Shown: positions 33,391-45,559 of the stretch, piece after piece | Layout of the letters: each line of letters starts with the position of its first letter | How positions within the stretch are numbered: position 1 is the first letter of the stretch | Source of the DNA: Diphasiastrum complanatum | Taxonomy: Eukaryota; Streptophyta; Lycopodiopsida; Lycopodiales; Lycopodiaceae | Assembly: GCA_029204225.1 (NCBI GenBank) | Contig: CM055096.1 | Coordinates: forward strand, 39,406,461 to 39,470,460 | Length of the DNA: 64,000 nt | Direction: 5' to 3' | Notes under the pieces: generated by a model | Databases searched by the model: none | What the model was told of the DNA's origin: nothing | What the model saw: only the letters and a program-made list of their open reading frames with translations | Position numbers and translations under genes: made by a program

Positions 33391-34490
33391 TTTGTGTACA
33401 TACAATGAAATGATAAGAAAAAAAAGCAAGAGAAATAAACAATACATATTGTTGACACCATTGCACTTATCATTATCTCAACCAATTTCTAAAGCAACAC
33501 GAGGAATTTTGTTCACCAGGACATGACTACTAAGGGAGATGAGGCATCAATTAATCAAGATCCTAAGAAATCCAGTGAGGCACTAGCCGTAGTACTCGCC
33601 AAAGAACGAGAAAGGCATGCCCGAGAAATCCACAAATTGAAGCAAGAACTTAAAAATGCGAAAAACCTCAATATCCGTCAAAGCAATGAAATCTACAACT
33701 TGGAAAAAGCAACAGACGGCGGATGGAAAAAGAGATGCCGAAGCCTCAAAGAAGATAATGAAATACAACAAGCACGACATCTCACGCATATCAAATGTTA
33801 GGAAAAGACTATAACTCGCCTAACTACAGAGGCCACTTCAGCTAGAGACAATAATCATTTATTGGCTAGGCAGATAGATGAGTACCAGTCACAAGAAAGC
33901 CACAGAGAAAGAGAAGAGTCAAGGATAGCTAGAGGACATATTCCAAATTTCCCTCAAAAAATGAGAGCTAATTTCAGAGGTAACATGCTTTGAAGATCTA
34001 GATTTCTACTTCTTCTAGATACCAACCATGGAGTTCCCCCTCAGTTATCAAGACTATGAACTATGACTTTCCACAAGACATCGACAAAGAGCACAGTGGC
34101 CAATAATACCAAGATCCTTCGACACATATGTCCACAATTACTGCACAAAATCATAAAGAAGACATCATCAGACTAAGTGCCCATTATGCAAAATGGCTAC
34201 AAGAATGGTATTTATTACCATGGGAAACATCAAATAGACCTACCAACTTGCAATTAAGGCAAAGGTGGTGTAACCCCAATGAGCCTCTGGAAGAAGGATT
34301 TGATTTAGTGCTTTATCTCAAGGTCAGGGATAGATTAGCCAAGGAGTGTAAAGCATTGAATGAGATGTTCCAGCATCAATTCCTGGAAGGAGCTGACCCC
34401 ATGTTCATCGACGACAACAAAGCACTAGTCTATGGAAAGATAGAAAAGGCCTTAGCCAAGACACAAGGTTGCAGACAGGCCTACACATAG
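33000..34490 (+). pseudogene. 3' ORF of Tat-like gypsy element, copy I
   Basis: Three consecutive pieces. 33000-33350 includes LDELATVVPVRKAIYMYY and FVGGLYWSKQLTWGYVHP. 33523-33801 is a coiled coil of heptads (AKERERHAREIHKLKQEL). 34128-34490 is a helical block (HYAKWLQEWYLLPWE, RQRWCNPNEPLEEGFDL, HQFLEGADPMFIDD). The last block matches 51150-51450 in the longer copy. In both copies it lies between pol and the 3' LTR, where envelope-like or accessory ORFs are found in some plant gypsy elements. I recognise no domain and see no membrane segment, so envelope is not supported. Confidence 0.6.
33349..33389. repeat. (AT)n microsatellite
   Basis: About 20 AT units between two parts of the 3' ORF. 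Confidence 0.98.
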
Positions 34491-35439
34491 CAATGGACAC
34501 TTGAGAAATGTACTATGAAAATGTATATATTGTTGAAAGGAAAAAAGAAAAGAAAAAGAGAAACGAAATACTTTATTTTGTAATCCCTCAAGTGAGAGCT
34601 TAGATGTAGATTCATTGGATATGACATGTAAATCATGAGAATTTTGATGTAAAAGTCTAGAATAGGTGTTGGATCATCACTTGTATCATTTTCTTAGTCC
34701 TAGACCCTTTGAAAAAAAAAACAAAACAGTTAGTTGTTTTCAATCCACTAGTTAGGATTACTTCTAGGTTTATCATATCTCCTCGATGTTCAAAGCTTTT
34801 TCTTCATCAACTTAGAGATAGAAATCTTTGATTAGTTCTATGATCTTTTTGAACAAAAAAAAAAATTCTGATCAAAAGAGAGGAACTAGTTGTTCTAGAA
34901 ATCGAGTAGGATTAGAAATCTTCAACTAGTCCCAATCTTTGAGAAAAGAAAAAAAGATTTTCCTAGATTAAATGACTTTTGGGAAATTGTCTTATGTATA
35001 TAGGAGATTGGGATGTAAAAGTCACTGGAAGAGTAACTTCAAACACTCTTTCATTAACAATAGATATGTACACTCTATTCCATCAAATGCACTCACGACA
35101 ATAGACACTTTAGACATTATTCTGAGAAATTGCATTTATGCTTTTACAACATAAACTCCTGAATTGCATATGCATGCCACCTTATGCATGGCTTTGATAG
35201 TGGGCAGTTTCCTAAAATTGCTGGGAGTGGGTGCATAAAGCCAATTGGGATCACTGGTGGGTTGGATTGCAGGAATCAAAGAGCAGATCAAATCTGGAAG
35301 CTGAAAAATCATGGAGCAGATGTTGAAAGAACCACTTGAAAATTGTTACTAAGTGTCCAAGGAAGAGCTGATCATAAGCATGAGACCAGAGACTTTGGGT
35401 TCTTGGTGTGGGGACCACACCCCTCAGTGGATATCGCCA
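34491..35439 (+). mobile_element. 3' untranslated region of Tat-like element, copy I
   Basis: It matches the same interval of copy II (51460-52101) in patches: GAATTGCATATGCATG.CACC, TATGCATGG, and the terminal GTGTGGGGACCACAC block. That block lies just before the LTR start in both copies and may act as the polypurine region. Confidence 0.6.
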
Positions 35440-35681
35440 TGTTACCCGATTTTTTGCCATGAAAAATTGGACTTGAATTGTAACGATTTTTAAAATTTTA
35501 TGATAAAATCGAGTTAAAGCGGCCGATTATTATAAATTATTGTATGTATCGTATTTACAATTTGGGCATTTGGCCTGCCCAATAATGGCCGAAGTAGGAT
35601 TTTTAAATTTCTATGAATATTTCTCTAGTGAAATTAGAAGTATGTGACAACACTTTCAATGTACTTATGAAATTCGGTTAA
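35440..35681 (+). repeat. start of 3' LTR, Tat-like copy I, truncated
   Basis: It begins TGTTACCCGAT, parallel to TGTTAGTCGAT at 52102 and TGTTAGCCAAT at 39005, right after the shared GGACCACAC...TCGCCA block. It is cut off by the 3.3-kb repeat, which starts at 35682. Confidence 0.55.
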
Positions 35682-38502
35682 TAAAAAGACCATAGTGCAT
35701 TTTGATTTCACCTGCCGGCTAAGGAAATCTCAGTCATGGGACATAGCATCAATGACAGTATCAGAACAGAACAGTTCAAAGAAATCGACAATGGGAATAG
35801 AAGATTAGTAGATTGAGCATAAGCCACCAACAAAGTATCATAAGCAGGTTATTTTACAAAATTGATTCATGACACAGTTCTGCATAGCAATATTGGACAG
35901 TGACCATAAAAAAATTCCATCAGGAATTTTCATCAATGACACCAGGTTTTAAGATGGAGGGTACAAATTTGTATATAAATAAGAAAACTTCCAATTTTCA
36001 AAGCAAAAGTGCAATGTTTCTTCGAGTTAGAAATGTGCCCGATGTCTTTGACAAGGAAGGCTCTTTGAAGATGAACTGATTTATGTAGTAAATTTTGAAA
36101 CCTTGAGAAGTTTCTCAGTGTGTCAAAATTGACTACCACCCTTCACATGTCCATAAAGTGCATGGAAAATGAAAAAATTCAAGAAAAACTTAACAAGGTT
36201 CATGATGACATCACAGATATTACATCATCAAGATAAGGACAAGGCCATGTGGAAGGATCAAAAGGGCATATTTGAATGTAATTAAAAGCATGGAATAAGG
36301 CCAGGAAACATGGAGACAGATATAGTTGGGAAAGATACATTTGACAGAATCCAATGAGGGAAGGTTCCTTATCCAAGATTCTCCCTCACTCACTTTAAAA
36401 GATGTCACGTTTAAAAAAGGGGGATGAAATATACCACCAATAAACTGCATCCAACCAATTTAGAACCTATGTGGAAAGAGACTCTTGTCTAAAGAAAAAA
36501 AGGTGAACACTTCACCATCAACATGAAATAGTTGACTTTGCAATTTTAGTTGCCGATAATGCACCCCAGTAGGAAAAATAATCGAACAAGAAAAACCAGA
36601 TTGGGCCCATGGGGAGACAGCCGTCATTTGAAAAAATCCGGCTATTTGGATAATGGATAAATTCTAAAGTAGAAGTTTTGAAAGTTTGGAGCTTTGGATA
36701 AGACATTTGGAAATGGCAAAATTGCACATGGAAGTTCTGACAAAACGTCACTTGAAGTTTGGAAAAGAAATGAAACTCCTATAAAGAAGTGGGGACCTAT
36801 AAAGAAGTGGGGAAGAGGAGAATTAGTAAGCTAACAAGAGAATAGGAGTAGGACGTTTTTCATAAGAGAGAGTTTTGAAGAGAGTTTCAAAGAGCTTGGG
36901 ATGAGTACGTTTTGGAAAAGAGTGAGTGTATCTTAGAGCTATTCCTGATGAGTGTATGAGAGTGTTGAGAGGAGTGTTTGGCATCAGTGTCAGCTTTGAA
37001 TTGGAGGCAAGCTTGAATTTAAGTTGATATAACTTTTGAGAGAATTTTCCTTGTGAGAATGGAGATCCGAAGCTGCAGAATGCACTCATACACACATGCT
37101 ATCTCTGTTGATGATCTAAAGTCTATTTGAGCCTTGCAGTAAGCCTAATGCATAAGCTTCTTAATTACTGAGAACTGAAAACCTGTTATGGGCTTATGAG
37201 GACGGTCAACACCATGGCTTCTTTTTTCTGAAAATAATAGCCATGTATCGCTGATGAGGATCAACAATTAGAGCAGGCTGTAGAACGCAGGCGATATGAC
37301 AACAATTACATCAAAGAACAAAGAGATCAGTTGAGAAGATGGTTAAATTTCTGAGATGTGTTGAAAATCGTTCTCTGTTGTTATCTACAGTTATCATTGA
37401 TCGATTAATCTCAATCATGGGCCAGAAGTCTACTACCGAGCCTGAGAGATAATTCTACTCATGCTGAGTCATTCAGAGGATAATCTAGCCATTTCATTAA
37501 TAAGGCTGTTGATCCAAAGTTGAGCCAGATGGCAATTTCCATGACCAACCATTACTGCCAGCTATGAGGGAGAGAGACTATTGTAAAAGAGGCCATCACG
37601 ACTAGTGAGCCTTCGCTGTCTTTCCAACTCAGATATGCCATTTATGGACTGAGTGCTACTGGTAGAATGTAGATTCACAATAAATAACATTTGATTCAAG
37701 TAGAAAATCAGATGTGCATCAGACCTCATCAATCCTGGAGTTGTATTATTTAAGATTGAATGAGCTGCATGAGCGCCAGCTCCCTAAACTGAGTTTCACA
37801 CATGTTTTGAGCATAGTTATCAAACCTTCTGAGTGTTGCTTCTGATACAATCTTTGAGCAAGCATCTAAACTCAGGCGTTCACTACCACTCAAGCACACC
37901 CCATCTCAGGCCTACCATTGCTGTGAAATGAGTGAGCTATCTGACTATTGAACTGAGCCTTACTATCAGATGGAAGCCACCGATCTAAGCGCTGCCATTT
38001 TACCCTGGATAGTTATAGTTCTGTTCGCCAATTCAGAGATAAAAATCATTGTTTAAACGATGCTTTTTGAGTGGAGAATAGAAGTGAGTACATTTGGGAA
38101 CCACGTGTTGCATCTTGAACAAATTGCTGCCAGTTGTGTGAAGATCTGGGTAAAGATCCGAGCCTATCATCGCTGGCCCTTGAGCAGGCGCTGATCTGTC
38201 TACAAAGGATAACGTTCTGTCTGCATTAATTGAAGTTCCTACTGCTACTTACTATAAGCTATTGAAGGGCGAATTAAACCATCTCAAGAAAGAATGAGTA
38301 CGAGCTGATGCCATATTGCGATAGCCAGTTGTCATCAAATCGTTGTCTTCATGGGAGTATGTACGAGGAGCGCTCAATCCAGAAGAACCTGATCAACAAA
38401 CTCATTAAAGCAGATTCCAGAGAAAGCTAGAGCACTCCATCATTGGCCCATGACTACCTCCAGCGCATTTCCTACCAAAGGGAGTCAGTTTACTACATGA
38501 AG
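35682..38502. repeat. 3.3-kb dispersed repeat, copy 2 (non-coding)
   Basis: Direct copy of 15771-19094, shortened by internal deletions. Flanking sequences at both ends differ from copy 1, so the shared segment delimits the repeat itself. No ORF of note. Confidence 0.85.
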
Positions 38503-39004
38503 TTCCAACATAGACTTGTAGCACAGTTCAAATACCAACTCTCTGGCTGCCGAGCGTCTCCATCGCTACTCTTCCAACACTCTACATGCCTCCTCCATCA
38601 CTGCTAGTTGAACCTACAGAATGTCTCCTTTGTCAAGCAGAAGGATTTATTGATGCTTCGCGGATTCTGTCCATGCCTCAAGAAATTCCAAGTGCTCCTA
38701 TCAGGAAGACTGCAAATCTATATCTACTAAGTATCTCACAGTCCTAACTGTGTTCACAACATATACTTCCAACTTGTTGGCAATTCCAAAATTCCAAAAA
38801 AATCAGCTAAAGACTTTTGCTCGACCGAGACTGAGAATTCCCTTTTAGTCAAAGGATTAGTGACTTCGATTCGGTATTGATGGTACGTGTTACATCTTTA
38901 TGACTTGCAAATTACACTCTTCATGTATTATTGCATGTGTTGTCTCTTTAGTTTTATTAGAATGGAGTATTTTCATTTCTTTAAAGTTTAGATGTTTTTA
39001 ATTA
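38503..39004. other. no recognisable gene
   Basis: Spacer between the 3.3-kb repeat and the putative gypsy LTR; nothing identified. Confidence 0.5.
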
Positions 39005-42000
39005 TGTTAGCCAATATTTTCGTACAAAAAAATCGGCCTATTTTTAGAGCGATTTTCACAATTTTGTAAAAATCGGCATGTAAAACTCAGATATTAACAG
39101 TAAAATCAGCACAAAGTTGCCTATAGTTAGGGGTCCCAGCTCGGCCAGATTGTGGCTAGAGTGCCTTTGTTTTGCTGATTTTTTGGTGATATAGCTGTGG
39201 TGTTGAATTCTTGTGATTCTAAGACTGTCATCCTTTAGTAGAATGTTGTCTCTTCCTCTGGAATTTTGAGTCCCTACAAGACTGTTAGTTGTTTTTGTTA
39301 TGGGTTAGGAGAGATCATGCTTAACTCCTTCTATGTGGGTTCATGGACACTGTACCTAGGGAGTGTTGCTAGTTCCAGTGTATGCTGAGATATTGAGACT
39401 CTTTGTTAACTTCAAGAAGATACTGAGAATATTTTGCTTTCAAGCAAAGAATGCTGAGTTTTTTGAGACCTGTTACTTTTATACCCCATTGTCAAGTCAT
39501 ACTAGTACTTAGTGTTTTCTTTTTTATCTACAAATGCAACCTCTTTACTATTGAATCATGGCCCATTTCACTACTCATAAGTTGATAGGAGCTTTATTAC
39601 ATCATAAGAGAAGAATAGAGTGATTTAAGAGACACTAAATGCTGAAATTTACAGACCTTACTTCCTCTGTTCATGAATGTGGTTATTACAAGCCTCAGAA
39701 TGTGAAGAAGTTAGTGAAGAAGTATGGAATTTGAGAGAGTAAGGTTGCCTTTTCCATTCACTAGCTTGTTCTCAGATTAGTAAGCTATGGAAAGCAAAGA
39801 TATAGGGTGCGATTGACTACCATTATAAAGACCTGTCGAGTAGTGCTCTACACTTGTTCTCATTGGCCAGCGCATTATCATCAGCCATTAGTTAGTTGGA
39901 ATCAGAATAGGGCAGAGCTGGTTTCCTCTTTGCTTATGAGCTCATGATTCCAGAGCACTAGTGCCTTCTCTGATTGTGACATACAGAGGCTTCTCCCCTG
40001 TTTGGGTGTGCATTTCTGGTTTCAAAACCACCTCGATCTATGGACTACATTGTGCACCTAAAGTGCCCTCTGTTTGTTGTTAAGCAGTAGGGCCATGTCT
40101 CCCCAGAAGCGGCGGATAACTCTCTCTAAATGGATGCGAAGTCATATCTGTCACGGGCATACAGTAGGTGATCCAGAAGTATTCAAAATCGTGCTAAGAA
40201 ATTCCTATTCAACCAGCAAAGGAGTCTCCAATGGGATGCCTCCAATTTTCTCTCTCTTCAGACCAAGGGACTCGAGTCATTTTCAATGGAAAAGGGGCTT
40301 CATACACATTTCCAACTAATCGTTCTCTCACACGATTGACACCGGAGCTCTCCCCACTCAGCACAATCTGAAAGTAGTACTGAGGTACACACTTTCCTCA
40401 ATACCTGTTTAGTGCCATTCCATAAATCTATTTTGACATTGAAAGAGAATGATTTGCATTGTGTTGTGAATGTGATAAATGACCGCATCTCATAGGATGG
40501 TAATATGTGTGGGCTTTAAAATGGTTAAGAAAATACACATATCATGCTTTTCGATGCTTAGTATAAATTGTTAGGTAACCACCTTGCTTAAAGTAACTCA
40601 CAATGGTCTTGTGTACGTGTTTTGACATAATTTTCTAGCATCATGTGTGTGTGCCTCAATCAATATAAACATCGTAGTATGATTAGGTGATATGGTTTTT
40701 ACTATTGGTTTCTTAATTTGTTTCTTCTTCATATCGATTTTCATAATCCGACGTCTTTGAAATAGAAGAGCGGGCTTTACACCATCTGTGGTTGAAACAC
40801 ACCACTTTGGTTAAGAGTCAATCTAGTCACCTCCGCCATTGGAACTGCCTAGCAAAATATCTAGGCCTAATGGTTGGAAAAATACTACCGCCTAGCAAAC
40901 AAGGTGGTGCGTATAACTGGCACCCTCACATTGCACAAAATAATCATGACATAGTGTCACGTTATAATTTGATGTATGTTGATCTTAGTTCAATCATTCC
41001 ACATTGATCGGTTAAAGGACGTGAATCGCAGTATAGAGGAGGAAGTGTACTGAACTATCTTTCCTCTATGATGGTCTGGACTTTTGGAAATGATGAATGA
41101 AAACCAATTTCAACCCGCGGTAGGGGATGTCTGCCAACTAATCCGAGAAGAAATCCCGCACTATTACTTCTACACGCCAGCACTATATCCTCATTTACGC
41201 TCCGGAGACACCCTGGTTAGAATACAACACTTGGGGGGTAAAGCTATTTCGAAGCATACGAGTTTATAATTTACGGATTCCGGTATTTAACCTGTGCCAT
41301 TTCCATGGACTATAAAGAAGTCATCTAACCAATCCTACCATTCGAGCAAGCAGTGTAGTCACCTGGATTAGTCGGTAGTACCAATATACGATTGGAACAA
41401 GACCTAGGAGTAGAAGCAAGGAATGAAGGTAGGGCTAAAGGCTCCTCTATAGAATTCTACATGGAGGGGTGGATGGTCTAGAGAACAGGCTCAGGGAAAG
41501 TGGATTGAGGAGCACAGGGGAGTTGGGACGGACCAATTCTGTGTACACATAATATTCTAGAATGCCAGTCATATGAGAGTGGAATGGAAGCCAAAGAAGA
41601 AATCACCTTAGCTGGGTCATATTCAGCTCAAAAAGGATGCTCTCAGACACTTCAAAATAACAATAGATACTATCATTAGTTGTCTTGATAAGACTGTCAA
41701 TGACAAGAGAACTTTGCGTAAGCCGATCATCTCTTGCAGGGAAGATTGTGCAGGTCGATCGGCTGAGTAGACAAGGAGAAGACCCACACCTCCTAGAGTT
41801 TTTAGAACCTGGTCAAGTAAGCATCTTTGGCATTGGCATCTCACTAGAACATCCCCAATACTAAATACCATAGTATGAGACAAACTAAGGCATGATAGAG
41901 GAGTGCCAACCATGCCGATATTGCCCCATACTTCGAAGTACTAGTCTCTATGTTACGATCATAGGACTCGATCTACGATACGTGGCCTTCGAACAAGAGA

Positions 42001-42966
42001 TTTAGCAATAGAAGTGGATAATGAGGAATTCCAAGTAAAGGCCACACTATACATGAAGATAAATCAACAATGGGTATTGATGAACCATACAATTACAACC
42101 GATTGATCAAGCTCTTACCTCAATAGACCCCTCATGACTGGTATGGTGTTTGGTGATCTACTCCTACCGGGACATTTCTATCATGTGGTGTGGCAAGGAG
42201 TGGCCTACTATTACTTTTATAGCCCTCATGTCCAACGGTTTCTTATCCCCGGTGATCGATTGTTCTGAATTGGGCATAGAGCTGATGAAAGGACCCTATG
42301 TGTGTATGAGCTAGAGACCAACCTAAACTATGTATGTGTAGGCATAACGAATACCCGCTACACTGAACAAGTCAGCCATCGGCCTCAACCCTCCAATACT
42401 ACTGATGAGGACCTAGCAACAATTCTCAGATGTATTAACCAAACCCCAGAAGGATTGGCCCCCACAACATCCCTACAAGACTCCAATAAACGTACATGAC
42501 AACTATAGGTGCATACCTAGAATCATGTCATGGATAGAGTACACTTTAGAGACCCACGCCATTTCTGTTTTGTTATACGTGTTTTAGGGCAAGTCAACAT
42601 AGAGATAATAGCATTTGATACCACTGCTCGAGAAGTTCATCCTAGAGACATTTCCATAGAAGTAAACGTAAATGGTTTTCTGATTCTAGCCATTGTATAC
42701 CTCCGTGATCATCATCGTTGGATAGCACAGGCTGCCTATACACTATGTATCCATAATGCACTAGTAGCTCTTGGATTTGTATAAGCATACTCTCCCATTG
42801 GTCATATCTCTGGAAGCCTGGAAAACTTTCATTGATCCGGGAGTATAGGGTAATCAATGGGACCCTCAGGATAGACCTGATTGCTCACGTAAGGACAGTG
42901 TGGGTCCTTTTCCTATAGGGCTTTCTAGCTGGACCAATCCCCCATCATGAATCTTTTCCCCTAACA
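39005..42966 (+). repeat. putative 5' LTR of Tat-like gypsy element (about 4 kb)
   Basis: It begins TGTTAG and ends CTAACA, perfect 6-bp inverted termini, and is followed at once by a primer-binding-like sequence. The first 157 bp recur at 52102-52257, at the expected start of the 3' LTR. After that the two diverge, so either one LTR is interrupted or the LTR is shorter than drawn. Four kilobases is long even for this group. Decayed coding sequence lies inside (40747-42784). Confidence 0.45.
40747..42784 (+). pseudogene. decayed ORF with a repeated module, unknown
   Basis: Plus-strand reading frames broken by many stops. Two segments are alike: DVCQLIREEIPHYYFYTP...LRSGDTLVRI at about 41120-41230, and FYHVVWQGVAYYYFYSP...LIPGDRLF at about 42175-42270. 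They form a duplicated module with a YYFY(T/S)P core and GD.L motif. The last part (42530-42784) is open for 84 codons with FCFVIRVLGQVNIEIIAFD. I do not recognise the protein. It is upstream of the primer-binding site, which is odd if the 4-kb LTR is real. Confidence 0.4.
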
Positions 42967-43370
42967 TTGGTGCATCTGCCGGGAGCTATCAAACCTGCAA
43001 AGAAAATATTGTTTGGAAGGTAGTTATCCCTACATTTTCTATTTCTAGTTTATTGTTCAAAAGGAGCTTATCCACTTCCATTGTTCTGATGAAGTTGATT
43101 TAAACAACCTAAGCCCACCATTGTTGAGCGTCATCTGTCCCATCAGACACTAACATTGGTGCGTCTGCCGGGAGCTATCAAACCTGCAAATAAAATATTA
43201 TTTGGAAGGTAGTTATCCCTACAATTTCTGTTGCTTGTTTATTGTTCGAAAAGAGCTTATCCACTTCCATCGTTCTGATGAAGTTGATTTATGAAATCTA
43301 AGCCCACAATTGTTGAGTGTCATCTGTCCCGTCAAACGCTAACATTGGTGCGTCTACCGGGAGCCCGAAA
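42961..43370 (+). repeat. 189-bp tandem repeat spanning LTR end and primer-binding site
   Basis: CTAACATTGGTGC(A/G)TCT(G/A)CCGGGAGC begins at 42961, 43150 and 43339, an exact 189-bp period. The first two units are nearly identical in full; the third breaks off after about 30 bp. Every unit carries the CTAACA terminus and the adjacent primer-binding-like sequence. Confidence 0.95.
42968..42986 (+). promoter_or_regulatory. putative primer-binding site (first of three)
   Basis: TGGTGCATCTGCCGGGAGC directly follows the LTR end. The 5' TGG matches the CCA end that all tRNAs share. I cannot tell which tRNA would pair. Copies are at 43157 and 43346. Confidence 0.6.
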
Positions 43371-43644
43371 TCCATTAAGAAAACATAGTTCCGAAGTGCA
43401 ATTACCCCACTATTGGACTACAAAATATGTGTCAAAACTTTATGACATTTTAGACTGTTATTGTTTCCATTGTGTTACATAAAAACATATGGAAATAATT
43501 GGGAGAATCATATTTCACACAAACATTATTAGATGAGCATCATTCGAGGAGTTTAGTACCCACTGAATAGGACAAAATAGGGATACCATGGAAAATTAGG
43601 GCTAAGGGACCATCCCCTGGAGAGATCTCAGAACCTAGGACAAG

Positions 43645-44320
43645 GTGTTAAGGAATCAAAAAAGCAGTCGAGGAACCCTATCCCCACTACTTAGAGAGTC
43701 TGATGGCGAGCCATGCCAAATAATGATAAACCTTACTAACCCACTAGAGAACATTGTTGAAATACCAGAATTTGAACCGATAAACAAAGTCAACACACCT
43801 GTAGACGATATCACACCTACTGTCGTAGATTTAGAAGCTTCGAGAATGGCAAGATGTCCTATAGAACCAATCGTGATACCCCCAACCGTGGGAGCTATAC
43901 CCAAACTAAGCGGATTTACACCCGTGTTCCAGGGAGTGCCCTAGCAGCCGATGTGAACTTTTTGAAAAAAACAACAAAAAAATATGATATGTCAGCGACA
44001 CCCCATAGATGGCCCTAATCGATTGGTGTGCCACCATTGTAAAGGAAACCACCTAAATTAGAATTTTGCAAACTTAGTTTGTGGATACTGCAAGAAGCCA
44101 GGACATCTAGAGGATAGATGCTGGACTCGTAGAAATGTGTTGAATACGGGCAATAGAATGTCTGGCCCCATGAACCATAGACCCCAAGACGTAGCCGGAC
44201 CATCAAGGGCCCCCCAGTTTTTACAACAAGGGCCCAAACTTGATTCACGAGACAATGGGAAAGCACGCTTGGAGGATGATCGAGCACCCGTCATTGAACT
44301 AGAAACAATTGATTAGACCG
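43645..44320 (+). pseudogene. gypsy gag with zinc knuckle
   Basis: The first piece (43645-43944) is a proline-rich gag-like linker (MINLTNPLENIVEIPEF) without a known fold. From about 43985 a second frame carries a degenerate knuckle (VCHHCKGNHL, followed by a stop) and a complete one (CGYCKKPGHLEDRC, CX2CX4HX4C). A Pro/Arg-rich stretch follows. The capsid domain expected upstream is not recognised, so gag is partly deleted or has diverged. The knuckle would package the element's RNA. Confidence 0.7.
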
Positions 44321-44394
44321 CAAAAAAGAAGGAAATCTTAGTAGTGACAAGAAGCAATCTCTAGACTAAGCCATCCAAACCTACACCCTCATAG

Positions 44395-45477
44395 ATGGAC
44401 AAAATAGCAACTATTGACCAAGTGCTAACCCATCCAGAGATAGAAATTGCAGTACCTAGGGAACGAGGGGAGGTGAGCACTTTAGAAGGGAGACGACATC
44501 CCAGACCGTTAGGCCCAAAAACGACTAGCAAAGGAAAAATTGGAATAGGGGCAAAGAGAGCAAGGAATAACACACACAAAATTCACAAGGATCTAGACAG
44601 GAACTTAAGAACAGGAAATATGGATTTGAATCAGACATTAGAGAATATGAAACTAGAAATAGAGTTGTGGCAGTTGGTTCAATTGTCACCCACCATTAAG
44701 CGCACTATTCGGCACATGATCAGGCCACCTAAACCAGTGGAAATCTGTACGGTCGGAGATGTAGAGGTGGGAATCTTGGACCGTTATTTTCCAAAGGTAG
44801 ATGTGCTAATTGATGGCCTCGTTGTATTAGAAGCCATAGTTGACGCAGGATCCGCCGTAAATATTATCAACCTAGAACTAGCCGACAGATTGGGATTCAC
44901 ACTAAAACCATCCACGTTGACCGCCCTCAAACTAGCCAACAATTCAGTGATCAAACCAAAGGGAAAAATTAAGGACGTAGTGATTACTATAGAAAACAAG
45001 ACCATCCAGGTTTTTTTTTATGTCATGTGGATATATGTAGGAAATATGGGATATTATATGCTATTAGGGCAACCATGGCTCAGACTTAGCAATTGTATTA
45101 TAAACATCCCGGCAGGGGTACTCATCTTTGGAAGGGGAAGTGAACGAGTCATAGTAGCTGGCTATCAAGAAGCTCCCCAGTCAGAAAGAGCCCCCATAGT
45201 TGAGACAGAATGGGAGGAAATATCCAGCAGTGAGGAGGATTCCGAGTCTAGCACTAGTGACAATGAGCTTGATTGTTGCCAAGTACTAGGTGTGGAGTTT
45301 AATTCCCCAAAAAAACGACCTCCGAAAGTAAGAGATGCTGACATTTGCTTGATAAACCTAGGGAGCCCAAAAGACCCAAGGGACATCAAAATAGGGGCTG
45401 CATTAACAAAAGAAGATAGAGAGAAATACGAACATTTTTGCTTGAAACTATGGGGATCTGAAAGGCATTTCCTCTGA
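44395..45477 (+). CDS. gypsy aspartic protease region of pol
   Basis: An open frame of 360 codons. The N-terminal half is basic linker. The retropepsin-like domain covers residues about 145-260: VLIDGLVVLEAIVDAGSAVNII (active-site loop), LADRLGF, LKLANNSVIKPKG, and YYMLLGQPWLR near the end (the hydrophobic-Gly element). The active site reads Asp-Ala-Gly where the family has Asp-Ser/Thr-Gly; the Asp is kept but the Ser/Thr that supports it is lost. An acidic stretch (EEISSSEEDSESS) and a linker toward RT follow. The frame stays open but its neighbours are broken, so it is a relic rather than an active gene. Confidence 0.8.
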   Translation: MDKIATIDQVLTHPEIEIAVPRERGEVSTLEGRRHPRPLGPKTTSKGKIGIGAKRARNNTHKIHKDLDRNLRTGNMDLNQTLENMKLEIELWQLVQLSPTIKRTIRHMIRPPKPVEICTVGDVEVGILDRYFPKVDVLIDGLVVLEAIVDAGSAVNIINLELADRLGFTLKPSTLTALKLANNSVIKPKGKIKDVVITIENKTIQVFFYVMWIYVGNMGYYMLLGQPWLRLSNCIINIPAGVLIFGRGSERVIVAGYQEAPQSERAPIVETEWEEISSSEEDSESSTSDNELDCCQVLGVEFNSPKKRPPKVRDADICLINLGSPKDPRDIKIGAALTKEDREKYEHFCLKLWGSERHFL

Positions 45478-45559
45478 CCTACTAAAACACACTATACCAC
45501 TTAAGGAGGGGGCAAAGCTTGCATCTAATGTGACTCACTCAAACTGTTCAATGTCAATT

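Noticed and set aside
33895-33930. Minus-strand reading TTC TCT TTC TCT (Phe-Ser-Phe-Ser) as the missing GLR pore-loop exon
   Set aside because: It runs to a stop after a few residues, lacks the following Leu-Phe-Phe, and lies within the coiled-coil region of the gypsy 3' ORF on the other strand.
33000-34490. Envelope-like gene of the gypsy element
   Set aside because: The position fits, but no signal peptide or transmembrane segment is visible and the protein is coiled-coil and hydrophilic.
36140-36180. Minus-strand Phe-Ser-Phe-Ser-Met stretch as pore-loop exon
   Set aside because: It is part of the 3.3-kb dispersed repeat and a near copy exists at 16.2 kb outside the gene; the residues after it do not fit a GLR.
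42961-43370. CRISPR-like array
   Set aside because: Only three units with an exact 189-bp period; repeat and spacer are not distinguishable, and the context is a retrotransposon leader in a plant genome.
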